From assembly GCF_004793635.1 (NCBI RefSeq), contig NZ_SRXV01000001.1:248001-312000 (forward strand): a stretch of 64,000 nt of DNA. The letters run 5' to 3'. The notes beneath the pieces were generated by a model, which saw only the letters and a program-made list of their open reading frames with translations, did not search any database and was not told the DNA's origin. The position numbers and the translations under genes were made by a program. This document shows, piece by piece, positions 50,410 to 58,713 of the stretch; position 1 is the stretch's first letter; each line of letters begins with the position of its first letter. Origin of the DNA: Marinicauda pacifica (lineage in GTDB: Bacteria; Pseudomonadota; Alphaproteobacteria; Caulobacterales; Maricaulaceae).

Positions 50410-51381
50410 GTGCTTTTGGCCAATCGAGTTACCGCGTCCGAGCTGAAGTCGCGCATGCGTCTTCCGGCTGTTGTCGCCCCGATGTTCCTGGTTTCGGGGC
50501 CTGCGCTGGTCCAAGCCGCGCGCGAAGCCGGCCTGATGGCGTCCTTTCCCTTCCCCAATGCACGCACGATCGACGTGCTGGAGGGCTGGCTGCGCGAGAC
50601 CTGCGCCGGGGACGGACCGCGAGCGCCCTTTGCCGCGAACATGCTGACCCATTCCACCTATGGCCGCTTCGACGAAGAGCTGGCTCTGGTTGCGCGCTAC
50701 AAGCCGGACGTGGTCATCACCGCGCTGGGCGGTCCGCGCCGCGTGGTCGACACCGTGCATGCCTATGGCGGGCTGGTGTTTGCCGACGTCAACTCGGTCG
50801 GTTTCGCAAGGAAAGCCATCGAGCAGGGCGCGGACGGGCTGGTGCTCGTCGCGTCCGGCGCAGGCGGTCATACCGGCTCGATGGCCGGTTTCGCGTTCGT
50901 CAGCGCCGTTCGTGAATTCTTCGACGGTCCGGTCATGCTGGGCGGCTCGATCGGCAACGGGCGCGCCATTCGCGCCGCCGAGGTTCTGGGCGCCGACTTT
51001 GCCTATATGGGCACCCATTTCATTGCGGCCCGCGAGAGCCTGGCCGACGAGGAATACCGCGAGATGCTGGCCGCCGCCGAGTTCGAGGATCTGATCCTGT
51101 CCGACAAGCTGACCGGCGCACCCGCTCACTATCTCAAGGCCAGCCTTGAAAAGATGGGCCTGCTGGATGCCGCCGCACGCGATGGCGGCCCCGACTTTGC
51201 CGACAGCGAGAACCAGGTGAAGGCCTGGCGCGATGTCTGGTCGGCTGGCCATGGCGTCGGATCGGTCAAGGAGGCGCGTTCCGTGGCCGCAATCGTCGAC
51301 GAGCTGGCGGCCCAGTACGAGCAGGCCTGCGCCGTGCCGGCTCACCCGACCCAAAGCGCCGCGCGCGCTCTCGCAGGGTAA
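50410..51381 (+). CDS. NAD(P)H-dependent flavin oxidoreductase, nitronate-monooxygenase family
   Basis: 323 residues. TIM-barrel flavoprotein of the 2-nitropropane dioxygenase/NMO group: PAVVAPMFLVSGPALVQAAREAGLMASFP at the start, VLVASGAGGHTGSMAGF (FMN phosphate site with the usual G-A-G-G-H-x-G) and GPVMLGGSIGNGRAIRAAEVLGADFAYMGT. The family also includes relatives of FabK. The start may be GTG (50410) or TTG (50416); AAGG fits the latter better. It begins an operon with the carotenoid oxygenase 32 nt downstream. Confidence 0.88.
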   Translation: MLLANRVTASELKSRMRLPAVVAPMFLVSGPALVQAAREAGLMASFPFPNARTIDVLEGWLRETCAGDGPRAPFAANMLTHSTYGRFDEELALVARYKPDVVITALGGPRRVVDTVHAYGGLVFADVNSVGFARKAIEQGADGLVLVASGAGGHTGSMAGFAFVSAVREFFDGPVMLGGSIGNGRAIRAAEVLGADFAYMGTHFIAARESLADEEYREMLAAAEFEDLILSDKLTGAPAHYLKASLEKMGLLDAAARDGGPDFADSENQVKAWRDVWSAGHGVGSVKEARSVAAIVDELAAQYEQACAVPAHPTQSAARALAG

Positions 51382-51413
51382 GCCCTGCACCCGTCACCGG
51401 AGGAGTAACCCCC

Positions 51414-52859
51414 ATGACCATGATCGAAACCGAATTCGAACGCGACGAGCTGACCTCGCTCAACCGCTTCAACCCCTATCTGAAGGGGATTTACGCCCCC
51501 GTGCGCAACGAGGTGACGGCGCTGGAGCTCGAGGTGGAAGGGGAAATCCCGACCGACCTGTATGGCGCCTACGTGCGCAACGGGCCCAATCCGATGCATG
51601 GCCCGGAAGGCATGCACCACTGGTTTGATGGCGATGGCATGCTGCATGCCATCTTCTTCGAGAACGGCAAGGCGGAGTACCGCAACCGCTATATTCACAG
51701 CCAGGACCACGAGGCCGACCGCGCCGGCACGCTGACTGCCGGCGGCATCCTGGAACCGGCCCGCCGCCCCGAAGGCGCACCGACCGTCTACAAGGATACC
51801 GCGAACACCGACGTGGTTCTCCACAACGGGTCGCTGATGGCGCTCTGGTATATCAGCGGCCAACCGGTGCGCCTCGATCCGCGCACGCTGGAAACCATCG
51901 GGACCGAAACCTTCTCCGGAGCGCTGCCCAAGAATGTTTCGGCCCACTCCAAGGTCGACCCGGTCACGGGCGAGTTTCTGTTCTTCGACTACGATCTGTA
52001 CAACCCGGTCATGTCGGCCGGCGTGGTCTCGAAGGATAACGAGCTGTCCTGGTTCAAGGAGATCGAGCTGCCCGGTCCGCGCCTGCCGCACGACATGGCG
52101 ATCACCGAGAATTACATGATCCTGATGGATCTGCCGGTCGTGTTCACCGAGGCCGGTCTGCGCAACAAGATGTGGCAGATTCACCAGCCGAAGAATCTGC
52201 CCGCCCGCTTCGGCGTCGTGCGCCGCGACGGCACGGGCGACGTGAAATGGTTCGAGACCGAGCCCTGCTACATCTATCACGGGATCAACGCGTGGGAGGA
52301 GGGCGACGAGATCGTCTTCTACGCCTGCAAGATGGTGCCCAACGGCCTGGCCCCGAACGCCGAGTTCGGCCCTTACGCGCCGATGGCCGCGGTGCTGGCC
52401 CTGCAGGCGGTGCTGCACCGCTGGTCGTTCAACATGAAGACCGGCGAGGTGAAGGTCGAACAGCTCGATGACCGGCGCACCGAATTCCCGGTCGTCAGCC
52501 TGGATCATATGGGCCGCAAGAGCCGCTATTCCTACAACGTCACCATTCCCAACACAGACACGCAGGTCTTCGACGGTCTCGTGAAATACGATCTGGAGAC
52601 CGGGCAGGGCACCGACCATCGCTTTGCCGAGGGCGTTTACGGCTCGGAGCCGGCCTTCGCGCCGCGCGTTGGGGCCAAGGACGAGGACGATGGCTATGTC
52701 ATCACCTTCGTGACCGACAGTGCGACCGGGAAGTCCGAAGCGCTGATCCTGGATGCCAAGGATTTCGATGCCGCTCCGCTGGCCCGGGTCAAGCTGCCCC
52801 AGCGTGTGCCGGCCGGCTTCCACGGCACCTGGGCTCCCGGCGACGACATCGCGGCCTGA
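51414..52859 (+). CDS. Carotenoid cleavage oxygenase family protein
   Basis: 481 residues. The four iron-binding histidines are in SAHSKVDP, LPHDMAIT, IYHGINAWEE and, near the end, GFHGTWAP, all at typical family spacing, with second-shell Glu residues. The N-terminal AYVRNGPNPMHGPEGMHHWFDGDGMLHAIF is diagnostic. Members cleave C=C bonds of carotenoids, apocarotenoids or stilbenes to two aldehydes (lignostilbene dioxygenase is one branch). GGAGGAG precedes the ATG. Substrate unknown; context suggests that an aldehyde product is oxidised and fed into CoA metabolism. Confidence 0.93.
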   Translation: MTMIETEFERDELTSLNRFNPYLKGIYAPVRNEVTALELEVEGEIPTDLYGAYVRNGPNPMHGPEGMHHWFDGDGMLHAIFFENGKAEYRNRYIHSQDHEADRAGTLTAGGILEPARRPEGAPTVYKDTANTDVVLHNGSLMALWYISGQPVRLDPRTLETIGTETFSGALPKNVSAHSKVDPVTGEFLFFDYDLYNPVMSAGVVSKDNELSWFKEIELPGPRLPHDMAITENYMILMDLPVVFTEAGLRNKMWQIHQPKNLPARFGVVRRDGTGDVKWFETEPCYIYHGINAWEEGDEIVFYACKMVPNGLAPNAEFGPYAPMAAVLALQAVLHRWSFNMKTGEVKVEQLDDRRTEFPVVSLDHMGRKSRYSYNVTIPNTDTQVFDGLVKYDLETGQGTDHRFAEGVYGSEPAFAPRVGAKDEDDGYVITFVTDSATGKSEALILDAKDFDAAPLARVKLPQRVPAGFHGTWAPGDDIAA

Positions 52860-52910
52860 TACCCGCAAATTCCTCCAGGCTGGGGGGATGCGCGAGGCGG
52901 CGCTCCGGTA

Positions 52911-53714
52911 TTACCGGGGCGCCGCTTTTGCTTTGGGCGGCCACGGCACGAAGCCGCTGGTGCGCGCCATGTAATCGGCATAGCCCGGCTTTTCGCGCGC
53001 CATCTTCTTGTCCAGCGTGGCCACGCCCGTCACGTTGATGAGGAAGTGTGTCATCAAGATCGGCCCCACCACAGTCGGCAGCGCGAGCGGATTGGCGCTG
53101 GCGGCGATGAAGACGCCCCACCACATCACGGCGTCGCCGAAGTAATTGGGATGCCGGCTGTAGCGCCACAGCCCGGTATCGAGAATCTGGCCGCGCTTTT
53201 CAGGGTCGGCGCGGAAGGCTTTCAGCTGCCGGTCCGCAGTCGCCTCGACGAGCACACCGGTGAGCCAGATCGCGGCCCCGATCCACATCAGGACCGGCAG
53301 GGCGGGCGGACCGCTCAGCGAGAGCGCCACGATCACGGGCAGGGCCACGATCACCATGATATGGCCTTGCAGCAGGAAGACTTTTTTCAGCGCCAGCTTG
53401 TTGAAGGCCGCGTCGGTCTCCGCCCAGCTTCTCAGCTTGGTGTAGCGCGCATCTTCGCCCTTGCCCCAGTTACGCTGGAAGATGAAAGCGGTGTAGCGCA
53501 ACGACCAGATCAGCGGCATGGCCGCGATCAGCAGGGGATAGAGTGTCCCTGGCCGGTTGATGAGCAGCAGCAGGATCGAGATCAGCCCGAATCCGGCGCC
53601 CCAGAACATGTCGATGATGCTGACATTACGGATTCGCATGCTGAGGAACCACAGCGCGATAACGCATGCCATGACCAGCGCGTAGGCGCTGATCAGGTTG
53701 ACGAGAAGGGTCAT
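52911..53714 (-). CDS. DUF1295 / steroid 5-alpha-reductase-like membrane protein
   Basis: 267 residues from the ATG at 53714, preceded by GGGGGGA. Multiple helices and the C-terminal signature GLWRYSRHPNYFGDAVMWWGVF with the later F-LINVTGVATLDKKMAREKPGYADYMARTSGFVPWPP, typical of DUF1295 and the isoprenylcysteine methyltransferase/5-alpha-reductase superfamily. These enzymes may reduce double bonds of lipids or steroids with NADPH or methylate lipids. The ATG overlaps the stop of the upstream SDR (ATGA), so both are coupled. Confidence 0.85.
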   Translation of the reverse strand: MTLLVNLISAYALVMACVIALWFLSMRIRNVSIIDMFWGAGFGLISILLLLINRPGTLYPLLIAAMPLIWSLRYTAFIFQRNWGKGEDARYTKLRSWAETDAAFNKLALKKVFLLQGHIMVIVALPVIVALSLSGPPALPVLMWIGAAIWLTGVLVEATADRQLKAFRADPEKRGQILDTGLWRYSRHPNYFGDAVMWWGVFIAASANPLALPTVVGPILMTHFLINVTGVATLDKKMAREKPGYADYMARTSGFVPWPPKAKAAPR

Positions 53715-54604
53715 CGTGTCCCCCCCGCCCGCATCAGGCGTTCGGCCAGGTCGCGGAAGGAGGCCTCTCCGTCGCCGAAATCCTGCGCTCCATCCAGCGA
53801 CGCTGCGGCGTCCAGGTCCGCATCGCCGGTTATCGGATCGGGGATCAGCCCGCCCGCGCCCTCCATCATCGAGGCGCGCCGGATATAGCCGCCGCCCGCC
53901 ACCCATAGTTCGCCATGACGCTCGCAGCGGGCATCGGCCAGCCACGCCGCCAGCGGCGCGCAGCCCTCCGGACGGAAGGTATCGCCCAGCTCGCCGGTCA
54001 AGGCATGTTCGGTCATGCGGGTCGTCGCGTAAGGCGCCAGCACGTTCACGCGCAGCGGACCGTGGCGGTGTTCGTGGGCGAGCGCTCCGGCGAAGGCTCG
54101 AACGGCGCCCTTGGAGGCGCTGTAAGGGCTGAAGCCGCCAATCCCGTACATCCCGGCCGAGGATGACACGAAGACCAGGCGTCCTGCGCCGCCCGCGTTC
54201 AGCTCGGGCAGGGCCGCGCGTACCAGGTCGACCTGCGCGGTGAAGTTCACCGTCATGATCTCGTCGAAGGCGTCGCGCGGCGTCTTCTCGAAGCGCAGCG
54301 CATCTCCGCGGATACCGGCATTGAGGATGAGGGCGTCGAGGCGGCCGAACGCGGATTTCGCCGCCGCCACCATGGCCTCGGCGGCACCCGGCGCAGCGAT
54401 GTCGCTTCGCTCGGCAATCGCTTCGCCCCCGGCCGCCTTGATCTCTTCGGCCACCGCGCCGGCACTGTCAGCCGCGCCCTCGCGCTGGCGGTTATTGACC
54501 ACGACCCGTGCACCGGACGCAGCGGCGGCCAGCGCGAACGCTCGGCCCAGCCCTTTTCCGGCTCCGGTTACCAGGACCACACGGTCCTTCGATGCATCAG
54601 ACAT
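53711..54604 (-). CDS. SDR, probable 3-hydroxyacyl-CoA dehydrogenase-like
   Basis: 297 residues. RVVLVTGAGKGLGRAFALAAAASGARVVVNNR resembles the N-terminal dehydrogenase part of peroxisomal multifunctional enzyme 2 (HSD17B4). Other motifs: LILNAGIRGD, LVFVSSSAGMYG and YSASKGAVRAFAGALAHE (Y-x3-K). In this context oxidation of a 3-hydroxyacyl-CoA or sterol-like alcohol is plausible. The ATG at 54604 has GGGAGG upstream; a preceding in-frame GTG is less likely. First gene of a two-gene unit with the DUF1295 protein. Confidence 0.85.
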   Translation of the reverse strand: MSDASKDRVVLVTGAGKGLGRAFALAAAASGARVVVNNRQREGAADSAGAVAEEIKAAGGEAIAERSDIAAPGAAEAMVAAAKSAFGRLDALILNAGIRGDALRFEKTPRDAFDEIMTVNFTAQVDLVRAALPELNAGGAGRLVFVSSSAGMYGIGGFSPYSASKGAVRAFAGALAHEHRHGPLRVNVLAPYATTRMTEHALTGELGDTFRPEGCAPLAAWLADARCERHGELWVAGGGYIRRASMMEGAGGLIPDPITGDADLDAAASLDGAQDFGDGEASFRDLAERLMRAGGTR

Positions 54605-54636
54605 CACGTCCCTCCCGAATTGACTCGGAAGAACGC

Positions 54637-54658
54637 TAGTAAGTTTGTTTATGAAAGT
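54637..54658. promoter_or_regulatory. Operator copy B upstream of the SDR-DUF1295 unit
   Basis: AGTTTGTTTATGAAAGT (54642-54658) with AG five nt earlier, identical at most positions to copies A and C. It lies between the SDR start and the regulator's stop codon, which it abuts. Confidence 0.6.
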
Positions 54659-55645
54659 CTATGCGGAAGCGGCGTCCGCTGCCATCTTCCGGGCCGGCAC
54701 GATGGAGTATTGTACATCTGTGGGCATCAGCGGTTTCTCACACGCTGAACAGACCATCGCCGGCTCCAGCGGCTTGCCGGTATGCCGGTTCAGCAGCAGC
54801 AGGGGCGGCCCCTCCGGTGTCAGATACCAGCGATCGCCCCAGGCCATCAGCATGACCAGGACCGGGTAATAGTCGATGCCCAGCTCCGTCAGCCGGTATT
54901 CGTATCGAGGCGGATTCTGCGAATAGAGCCGCTTGTGGATCAGCCCCATGTCGATGAGCCATTGCAGACGGTCGGCCAGGATATTCGTCGCGATCGCCGC
55001 GTCTTTCTGAATCTCGTCGTAGCGCCGGAAACCGGTGAAGATGGAGCGCAGGATCAGCGACGCCCAGCGATCGCCGAGCACTTGCAGGATGACATCCAGC
55101 AGGTTGTTGTCCGAGCCCGGCGCGGTCTCGCCGCGCTGCTTGCGCCGTCGGCTGTGGCGCGGCGTCACCCAGCCCATCCCCGGCCCGTGCTGCCAGGCGA
55201 CATCGCGGGCCGTGAACGCCATGTCGCTCGATAGGCTGTAGGGCGTGGGTTCGATATCTTTCGTGCCGCACGCAGTGTGGGTCAGGCGAACCCGGAATTT
55301 GGCGCTGGCCGAGCCCCAGCGCTGTTCCCAGCGCAGCATGGCCAGTGCGACCCAGTACAAATCGCGGCCTTTTTCCGTCATCACGTATTCGTAGCGCGGC
55401 GGACGATCGGAATATTTGCGCTTTTCGAAAAGTCCGGAGGCGACCATCTGCTTCAACCGCTGGCTGAGCAGGGCCTTCAACAGGCCGGTACGCTTCTGAA
55501 AGCCGTCGAATCGGCGCTCCCCGAGCCAGAAAGCCTCAAGGATGAGCATGGTCGGCACGTCGCCGACATCCTCCAGCGCCCGCCAGATGGAGCAACACCG
55601 GATCAGCTTCACATCGGTTGGCGGTTGAATCATAGGCCTCGTCAT
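54659..55645 (-). CDS. Tandem-domain HxlR-family transcription regulator
   Basis: 328 residues with two winged-helix HxlR domains. Domain 1 (about 10-110): CCSIWRALEDVGDVPTMLILEAFWLG...PRYEYVMTEKGRDLY. Domain 2 (about 175-275): LLDVILQVLGDRWASLILRSIF...PPRYEYRLTELGIDYYPVLV. Both carry the D-(R/Y).PPRYEY wing and TE.G helix. Single HxlR proteins are about 110 residues, so this is a fusion or duplication. A C-terminal CSAC-containing piece follows. ATGs at 55645 or 55633 are both possible. It likely controls the surrounding cluster through operator copies A-D. Confidence 0.9.
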   Translation of the reverse strand: MTRPMIQPPTDVKLIRCCSIWRALEDVGDVPTMLILEAFWLGERRFDGFQKRTGLLKALLSQRLKQMVASGLFEKRKYSDRPPRYEYVMTEKGRDLYWVALAMLRWEQRWGSASAKFRVRLTHTACGTKDIEPTPYSLSSDMAFTARDVAWQHGPGMGWVTPRHSRRRKQRGETAPGSDNNLLDVILQVLGDRWASLILRSIFTGFRRYDEIQKDAAIATNILADRLQWLIDMGLIHKRLYSQNPPRYEYRLTELGIDYYPVLVMLMAWGDRWYLTPEGPPLLLLNRHTGKPLEPAMVCSACEKPLMPTDVQYSIVPARKMAADAASA

Positions 55646-55737
55646 ACGCGAACTATATCCGAACTGGCTTGCATTGTCACAGTTTCTGCGCCCCAATCTG
55701 TCGAAAGCTCTGCAATTGAGCTTGGCATGGAGCCGCT

Positions 55738-55759
55738 AAGTTGGTTTGATTACGAAAGC
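55738..55759. promoter_or_regulatory. Operator copy D between the regulator and the first acyl-CoA synthetase
   Basis: GGTTTGATTACGAAAGC (55743-55759) matches the AGTWTNNTTRTGAAAGT core with three substitutions. It lies about 40 nt before the synthetase start and 93 nt from the regulator start, so it could serve both divergent genes. Confidence 0.45.
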
Positions 55760-55795
55760 CACAGGGCCAATGAAAGAATACGGGGAGAAAGCACG

Positions 55796-57472
55796 ATGTC
55801 CATGAGCGACCGCGAGACCAGGCATCAGTATTACCGCGATCAGGGCTGGTGGGACGACCGCACGCTTCACTCCGTGTTCGATGCCGCCGCCGACGCGGTC
55901 CCCGACCGGGTCGCGGTCGTCGATCCGCCAGACTGCGAAACACTGATCGGGCGTCCGCCCCGGCGCCTGACCTATAATCAGGTTCAGAACGCCTCGCACA
56001 ACCTGGCCTACACGCTGCGCGAAGCCGGGGTGAAGCCCGGGCGCGCCGTGCTGGTCCAGCTACCCAACACGGCCGAGCTGAGCGTGCTTTACCTGGCGCT
56101 GTCGCGCCTGGGGGCGATCATCAGCCCGGTGCCTATGCAGTACGGCCGTCACGAGATCGGCCACATGGCTCGCGAACTCGATGCGGTCTGTTTCATCGGC
56201 CAGTCCCACTTCAAGGGTGTGCCTGCGGCATCGGGCGTCGCCAGCGCGCTGGACAAGAGCGTGACGCGCTTCTCCTTCGGCTCGCCGGACGACAAGGCGC
56301 GGTCGCTCGCCCTCTACCTGGCCAAGCCTTCCGAGCGTATCGAGGAAAGCGCGGCGACGGCCGACAAGATCTTTACCGTGTGCTGGACGTCGGGCACCAC
56401 CGGCACGCCCAAGGGCGTTCCGCGTACCCACCAGCACTGGTTTGCCCAGGTCGTCGCGATCGAGGATACCGTGCCGCTCGAGGACGGGGAGACGATGCTC
56501 AACCCGTTCCCGATGACCAACATGGCCGCACTGTCGGGATTCTTCTTCTACTGGCCGCAAGTGCGCGCGACGCTGGCCCTGCATCACCCGTTCGATCTGC
56601 CGGTCTTCCTCCAGCAGCTCGTGCAGGAAGATGTGGCCTACACGATCGCACCTCCGGCGGTGTTGAACATGTTTCTCCAGAACGAGGAGCTTCATTCCAA
56701 GGTCGATATCTCCGGCGTTAAATACATCGCCTCGGGCAGCGCGCCGCTCGACCCGTGGATGGTCAGCGGCTTCAAGGAGAAGTTCGGGATCGAGATCATC
56801 AACTTCTTCGGCTCCAACGAAGGCATCGGCCTGTGCGGCGGCCCGAACGAAGTGCCCGACACCGAACAGCGTGCCACGCTCTTTCCCCGCTTCGGCCGGC
56901 CCGAGATCGAATGGCAGAACCGGTTCGGCCAGCGCTTCGAGACCAAGCTGGTCGAGTGGGAGAACGACGACAGGGAGATCACCGAGCCCGGCGTGCCCGG
57001 AGAGATTCTCATCCGGGGCCCCAACGTGTTTGACGGCTATCTCAACGATGCAGGCGAGGGCGTGTTCGATGCGGACGGCTATTTCCGCACCGGCGATCTG
57101 TTCGAGATTGCCGGCGAGGGCGATCTGGCGCGCTTCTACCGCTTCAAGGGACGGCGCAAGGAGCTCATCATCCGCGGCGGGATGAATATCTCGCCCGAGG
57201 AGCTGGACGGCATTATCAGCGCTCACCCGGCCATCGCGGAGGCGGCCGTGTGCGGCTATCCCGATGCGACGATGGGCGAGAAGGTTGCCCTGTTCGCCGT
57301 GCTGAAACCGGGCGAGAGCCTGACGCTGGACGATGTGCGCGCCTTCCTGACCGAGCAGGGCGTGGCCAAGTTCAAATGGCCCGAGCGCCTGGAGATTGTC
57401 GACGCCCTGCCGCGCAACCCGCTCAACAAGGTGGTTCGCGCCGAGCTTGCCGCCCGCCTGAAACCGGCATGA
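55796..57472 (+). CDS. Acyl-CoA synthetase / AMP-dependent ligase
   Basis: 558 residues from the ATG at 55796, with GGGGAG upstream. ANL-superfamily motifs: TVCWTSGTTGTPKGVPRTH (P-loop-like A3), YIASGSAPLD, FFGSNEGIGLC (A5), FRTGDLFEIAGEGDLARFYRFKGRRKELIIRGGMNI (A7-A8) and the catalytic Lys in PRNPLNKVVRAEL (A10). It couples a carboxylic acid to CoA through an acyl-AMP. The most similar wording is to ligases for medium-chain or alicyclic acids, but the substrate is not predicted. Its stop overlaps the thiolase start (ATGA). Confidence 0.93.
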   Translation: MSMSDRETRHQYYRDQGWWDDRTLHSVFDAAADAVPDRVAVVDPPDCETLIGRPPRRLTYNQVQNASHNLAYTLREAGVKPGRAVLVQLPNTAELSVLYLALSRLGAIISPVPMQYGRHEIGHMARELDAVCFIGQSHFKGVPAASGVASALDKSVTRFSFGSPDDKARSLALYLAKPSERIEESAATADKIFTVCWTSGTTGTPKGVPRTHQHWFAQVVAIEDTVPLEDGETMLNPFPMTNMAALSGFFFYWPQVRATLALHHPFDLPVFLQQLVQEDVAYTIAPPAVLNMFLQNEELHSKVDISGVKYIASGSAPLDPWMVSGFKEKFGIEIINFFGSNEGIGLCGGPNEVPDTEQRATLFPRFGRPEIEWQNRFGQRFETKLVEWENDDREITEPGVPGEILIRGPNVFDGYLNDAGEGVFDADGYFRTGDLFEIAGEGDLARFYRFKGRRKELIIRGGMNISPEELDGIISAHPAIAEAAVCGYPDATMGEKVALFAVLKPGESLTLDDVRAFLTEQGVAKFKWPERLEIVDALPRNPLNKVVRAELAARLKPA

Positions 57473-58713
57473 CCGCGCCGCGAATCGCCGGAATCGCCAT
57501 GACGCCCATGGGCAAGCAGCCCGGGGCGAGCGTGAAACAGTTGACGGCACAGGCCGTATCGGCGGCGTTGGCCGATGCCGGGATCGGGTCGGAGCGCATT
57601 GAAGCCGCCTGGTTCGCCAATACCCGCCAGCCCATGCTGGAGGGCCAGAACACGATCCGCGGCCAGATCGCCCTGCGCGCGGCGGGCATCGAAGGCATTC
57701 CCATCGTCAATGTGGAGAATGCCTGCGCCAGCGGATCGACCGCGCTGTGGCAGGCCGCGGCCCATATCAGGGCCGGCCTGTGCGAAACCGCGCTTGTGGT
57801 CGGGGCGGAGAAGATGTTCTTCCCCGACCGGGCCGACGCGGTCGCCGCCGCCTTTCGCGGCGGGACCGACATTGCCCGCATTGACGAGGTCCACGCGGCG
57901 GTCGACCGGCTTGCCGCCGAACTGATCCCCGAAGACCAGCGCAGCGGTGCTGCGACGCGCAGCTTCTTCATGGACAGCTATGCGGCCTTCGCGCGGCTGC
58001 ACATGAAGACGTTCGGCTCGACCCAGCGCCAGCTGGCTGCCATCGCGGCGAAGAATCACGATCACTCCGCGCTCAACCCGCTGGCCCAGTACCAGAAGCC
58101 GATGAGCATCAAGGAGGTGCTGGCCGACAAGCTCATTGTCTGGCCGTTTACCCGCTCCATGTGCGCACCGATCAGCGACGGCGCCGCCGCGCTGGTCCTG
58201 ATGGCGGATAGCGCGGTGCCGCAGGCGGCCAGAGCCCGCGCAGTGAGCCTGCGCGGCATCTCGCTGCTCAGCGCGACCAGCCGCGCGCCAGAGGCGTTCG
58301 ACCAGCATGTCGGCGCGCGCACCGCCCGCGCCGCCTACGAGCTCGCCAGCATTTCGCCTGAAGACATCGATGTCGCCGAGGTCCACGACGCCACCGCCTA
58401 TGCCGAGCTTCAGCAGACCGAAAATCTCGGACTTTGCCCGCCAGGCGAGGGCGGTGTGTATGCGGAAGCCGGCCATACCCGTCTGGGTGGACGCACACCG
58501 GTCAATCCGTCTGGCGGGCTGGTGTCCAAGGGACATCCGGTCGGCGCAACCGGCATTGCCCAGCTCTTCGAACTGGTGACCCAGCTGCGCGGCGAGGCGG
58601 GCCGGCGCCAGGTGGAAGGCGCGCGGATCGCCGTGGCGGAAAATGGCGGCGGCTTCCTGGACGTGGAGGAGGGCGCGACCGTGGTCAGCGTGCTGGAGGC
58701 CCCCGCGTCATGA
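57469..58713 (+). CDS. Thiolase family protein, SCP-x/lipid-transfer type
   Basis: 414 residues. The nucleophilic Cys is in VENACASGSTALWQAA; AEVHDATAYAELQQTENLGLCPPGEGG and the GHPVGATG motif (SKGHPVGATGIAQL) mark the SCP-x-like branch, in which the final thiolase Cys-x-Gly is replaced (here VAENGGGFL). Members act in degradation of sterol side chains and branched chains or as retro-aldolases. Both ends overlap neighbours by 4 nt (ATGA), so it is translationally coupled to both flanking acyl-CoA synthetases. Confidence 0.9.
   Translation: MTAPRIAGIAMTPMGKQPGASVKQLTAQAVSAALADAGIGSERIEAAWFANTRQPMLEGQNTIRGQIALRAAGIEGIPIVNVENACASGSTALWQAAAHIRAGLCETALVVGAEKMFFPDRADAVAAAFRGGTDIARIDEVHAAVDRLAAELIPEDQRSGAATRSFFMDSYAAFARLHMKTFGSTQRQLAAIAAKNHDHSALNPLAQYQKPMSIKEVLADKLIVWPFTRSMCAPISDGAAALVLMADSAVPQAARARAVSLRGISLLSATSRAPEAFDQHVGARTARAAYELASISPEDIDVAEVHDATAYAELQQTENLGLCPPGEGGVYAEAGHTRLGGRTPVNPSGGLVSKGHPVGATGIAQLFELVTQLRGEAGRRQVEGARIAVAENGGGFLDVEEGATVVSVLEAPAS

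Noticed and set aside
51342-52868. A 508-codon frame opposite the carotenoid oxygenase
   Set aside because: The oxygenase has all four iron-binding His motifs; the opposite frame has none and no ribosome site.
56060-58536. Long minus-strand frames opposite the acyl-CoA synthetase and thiolase
   Set aside because: Shadow frames with no recognisable domains; the plus-strand genes are chained by ATGA overlaps.
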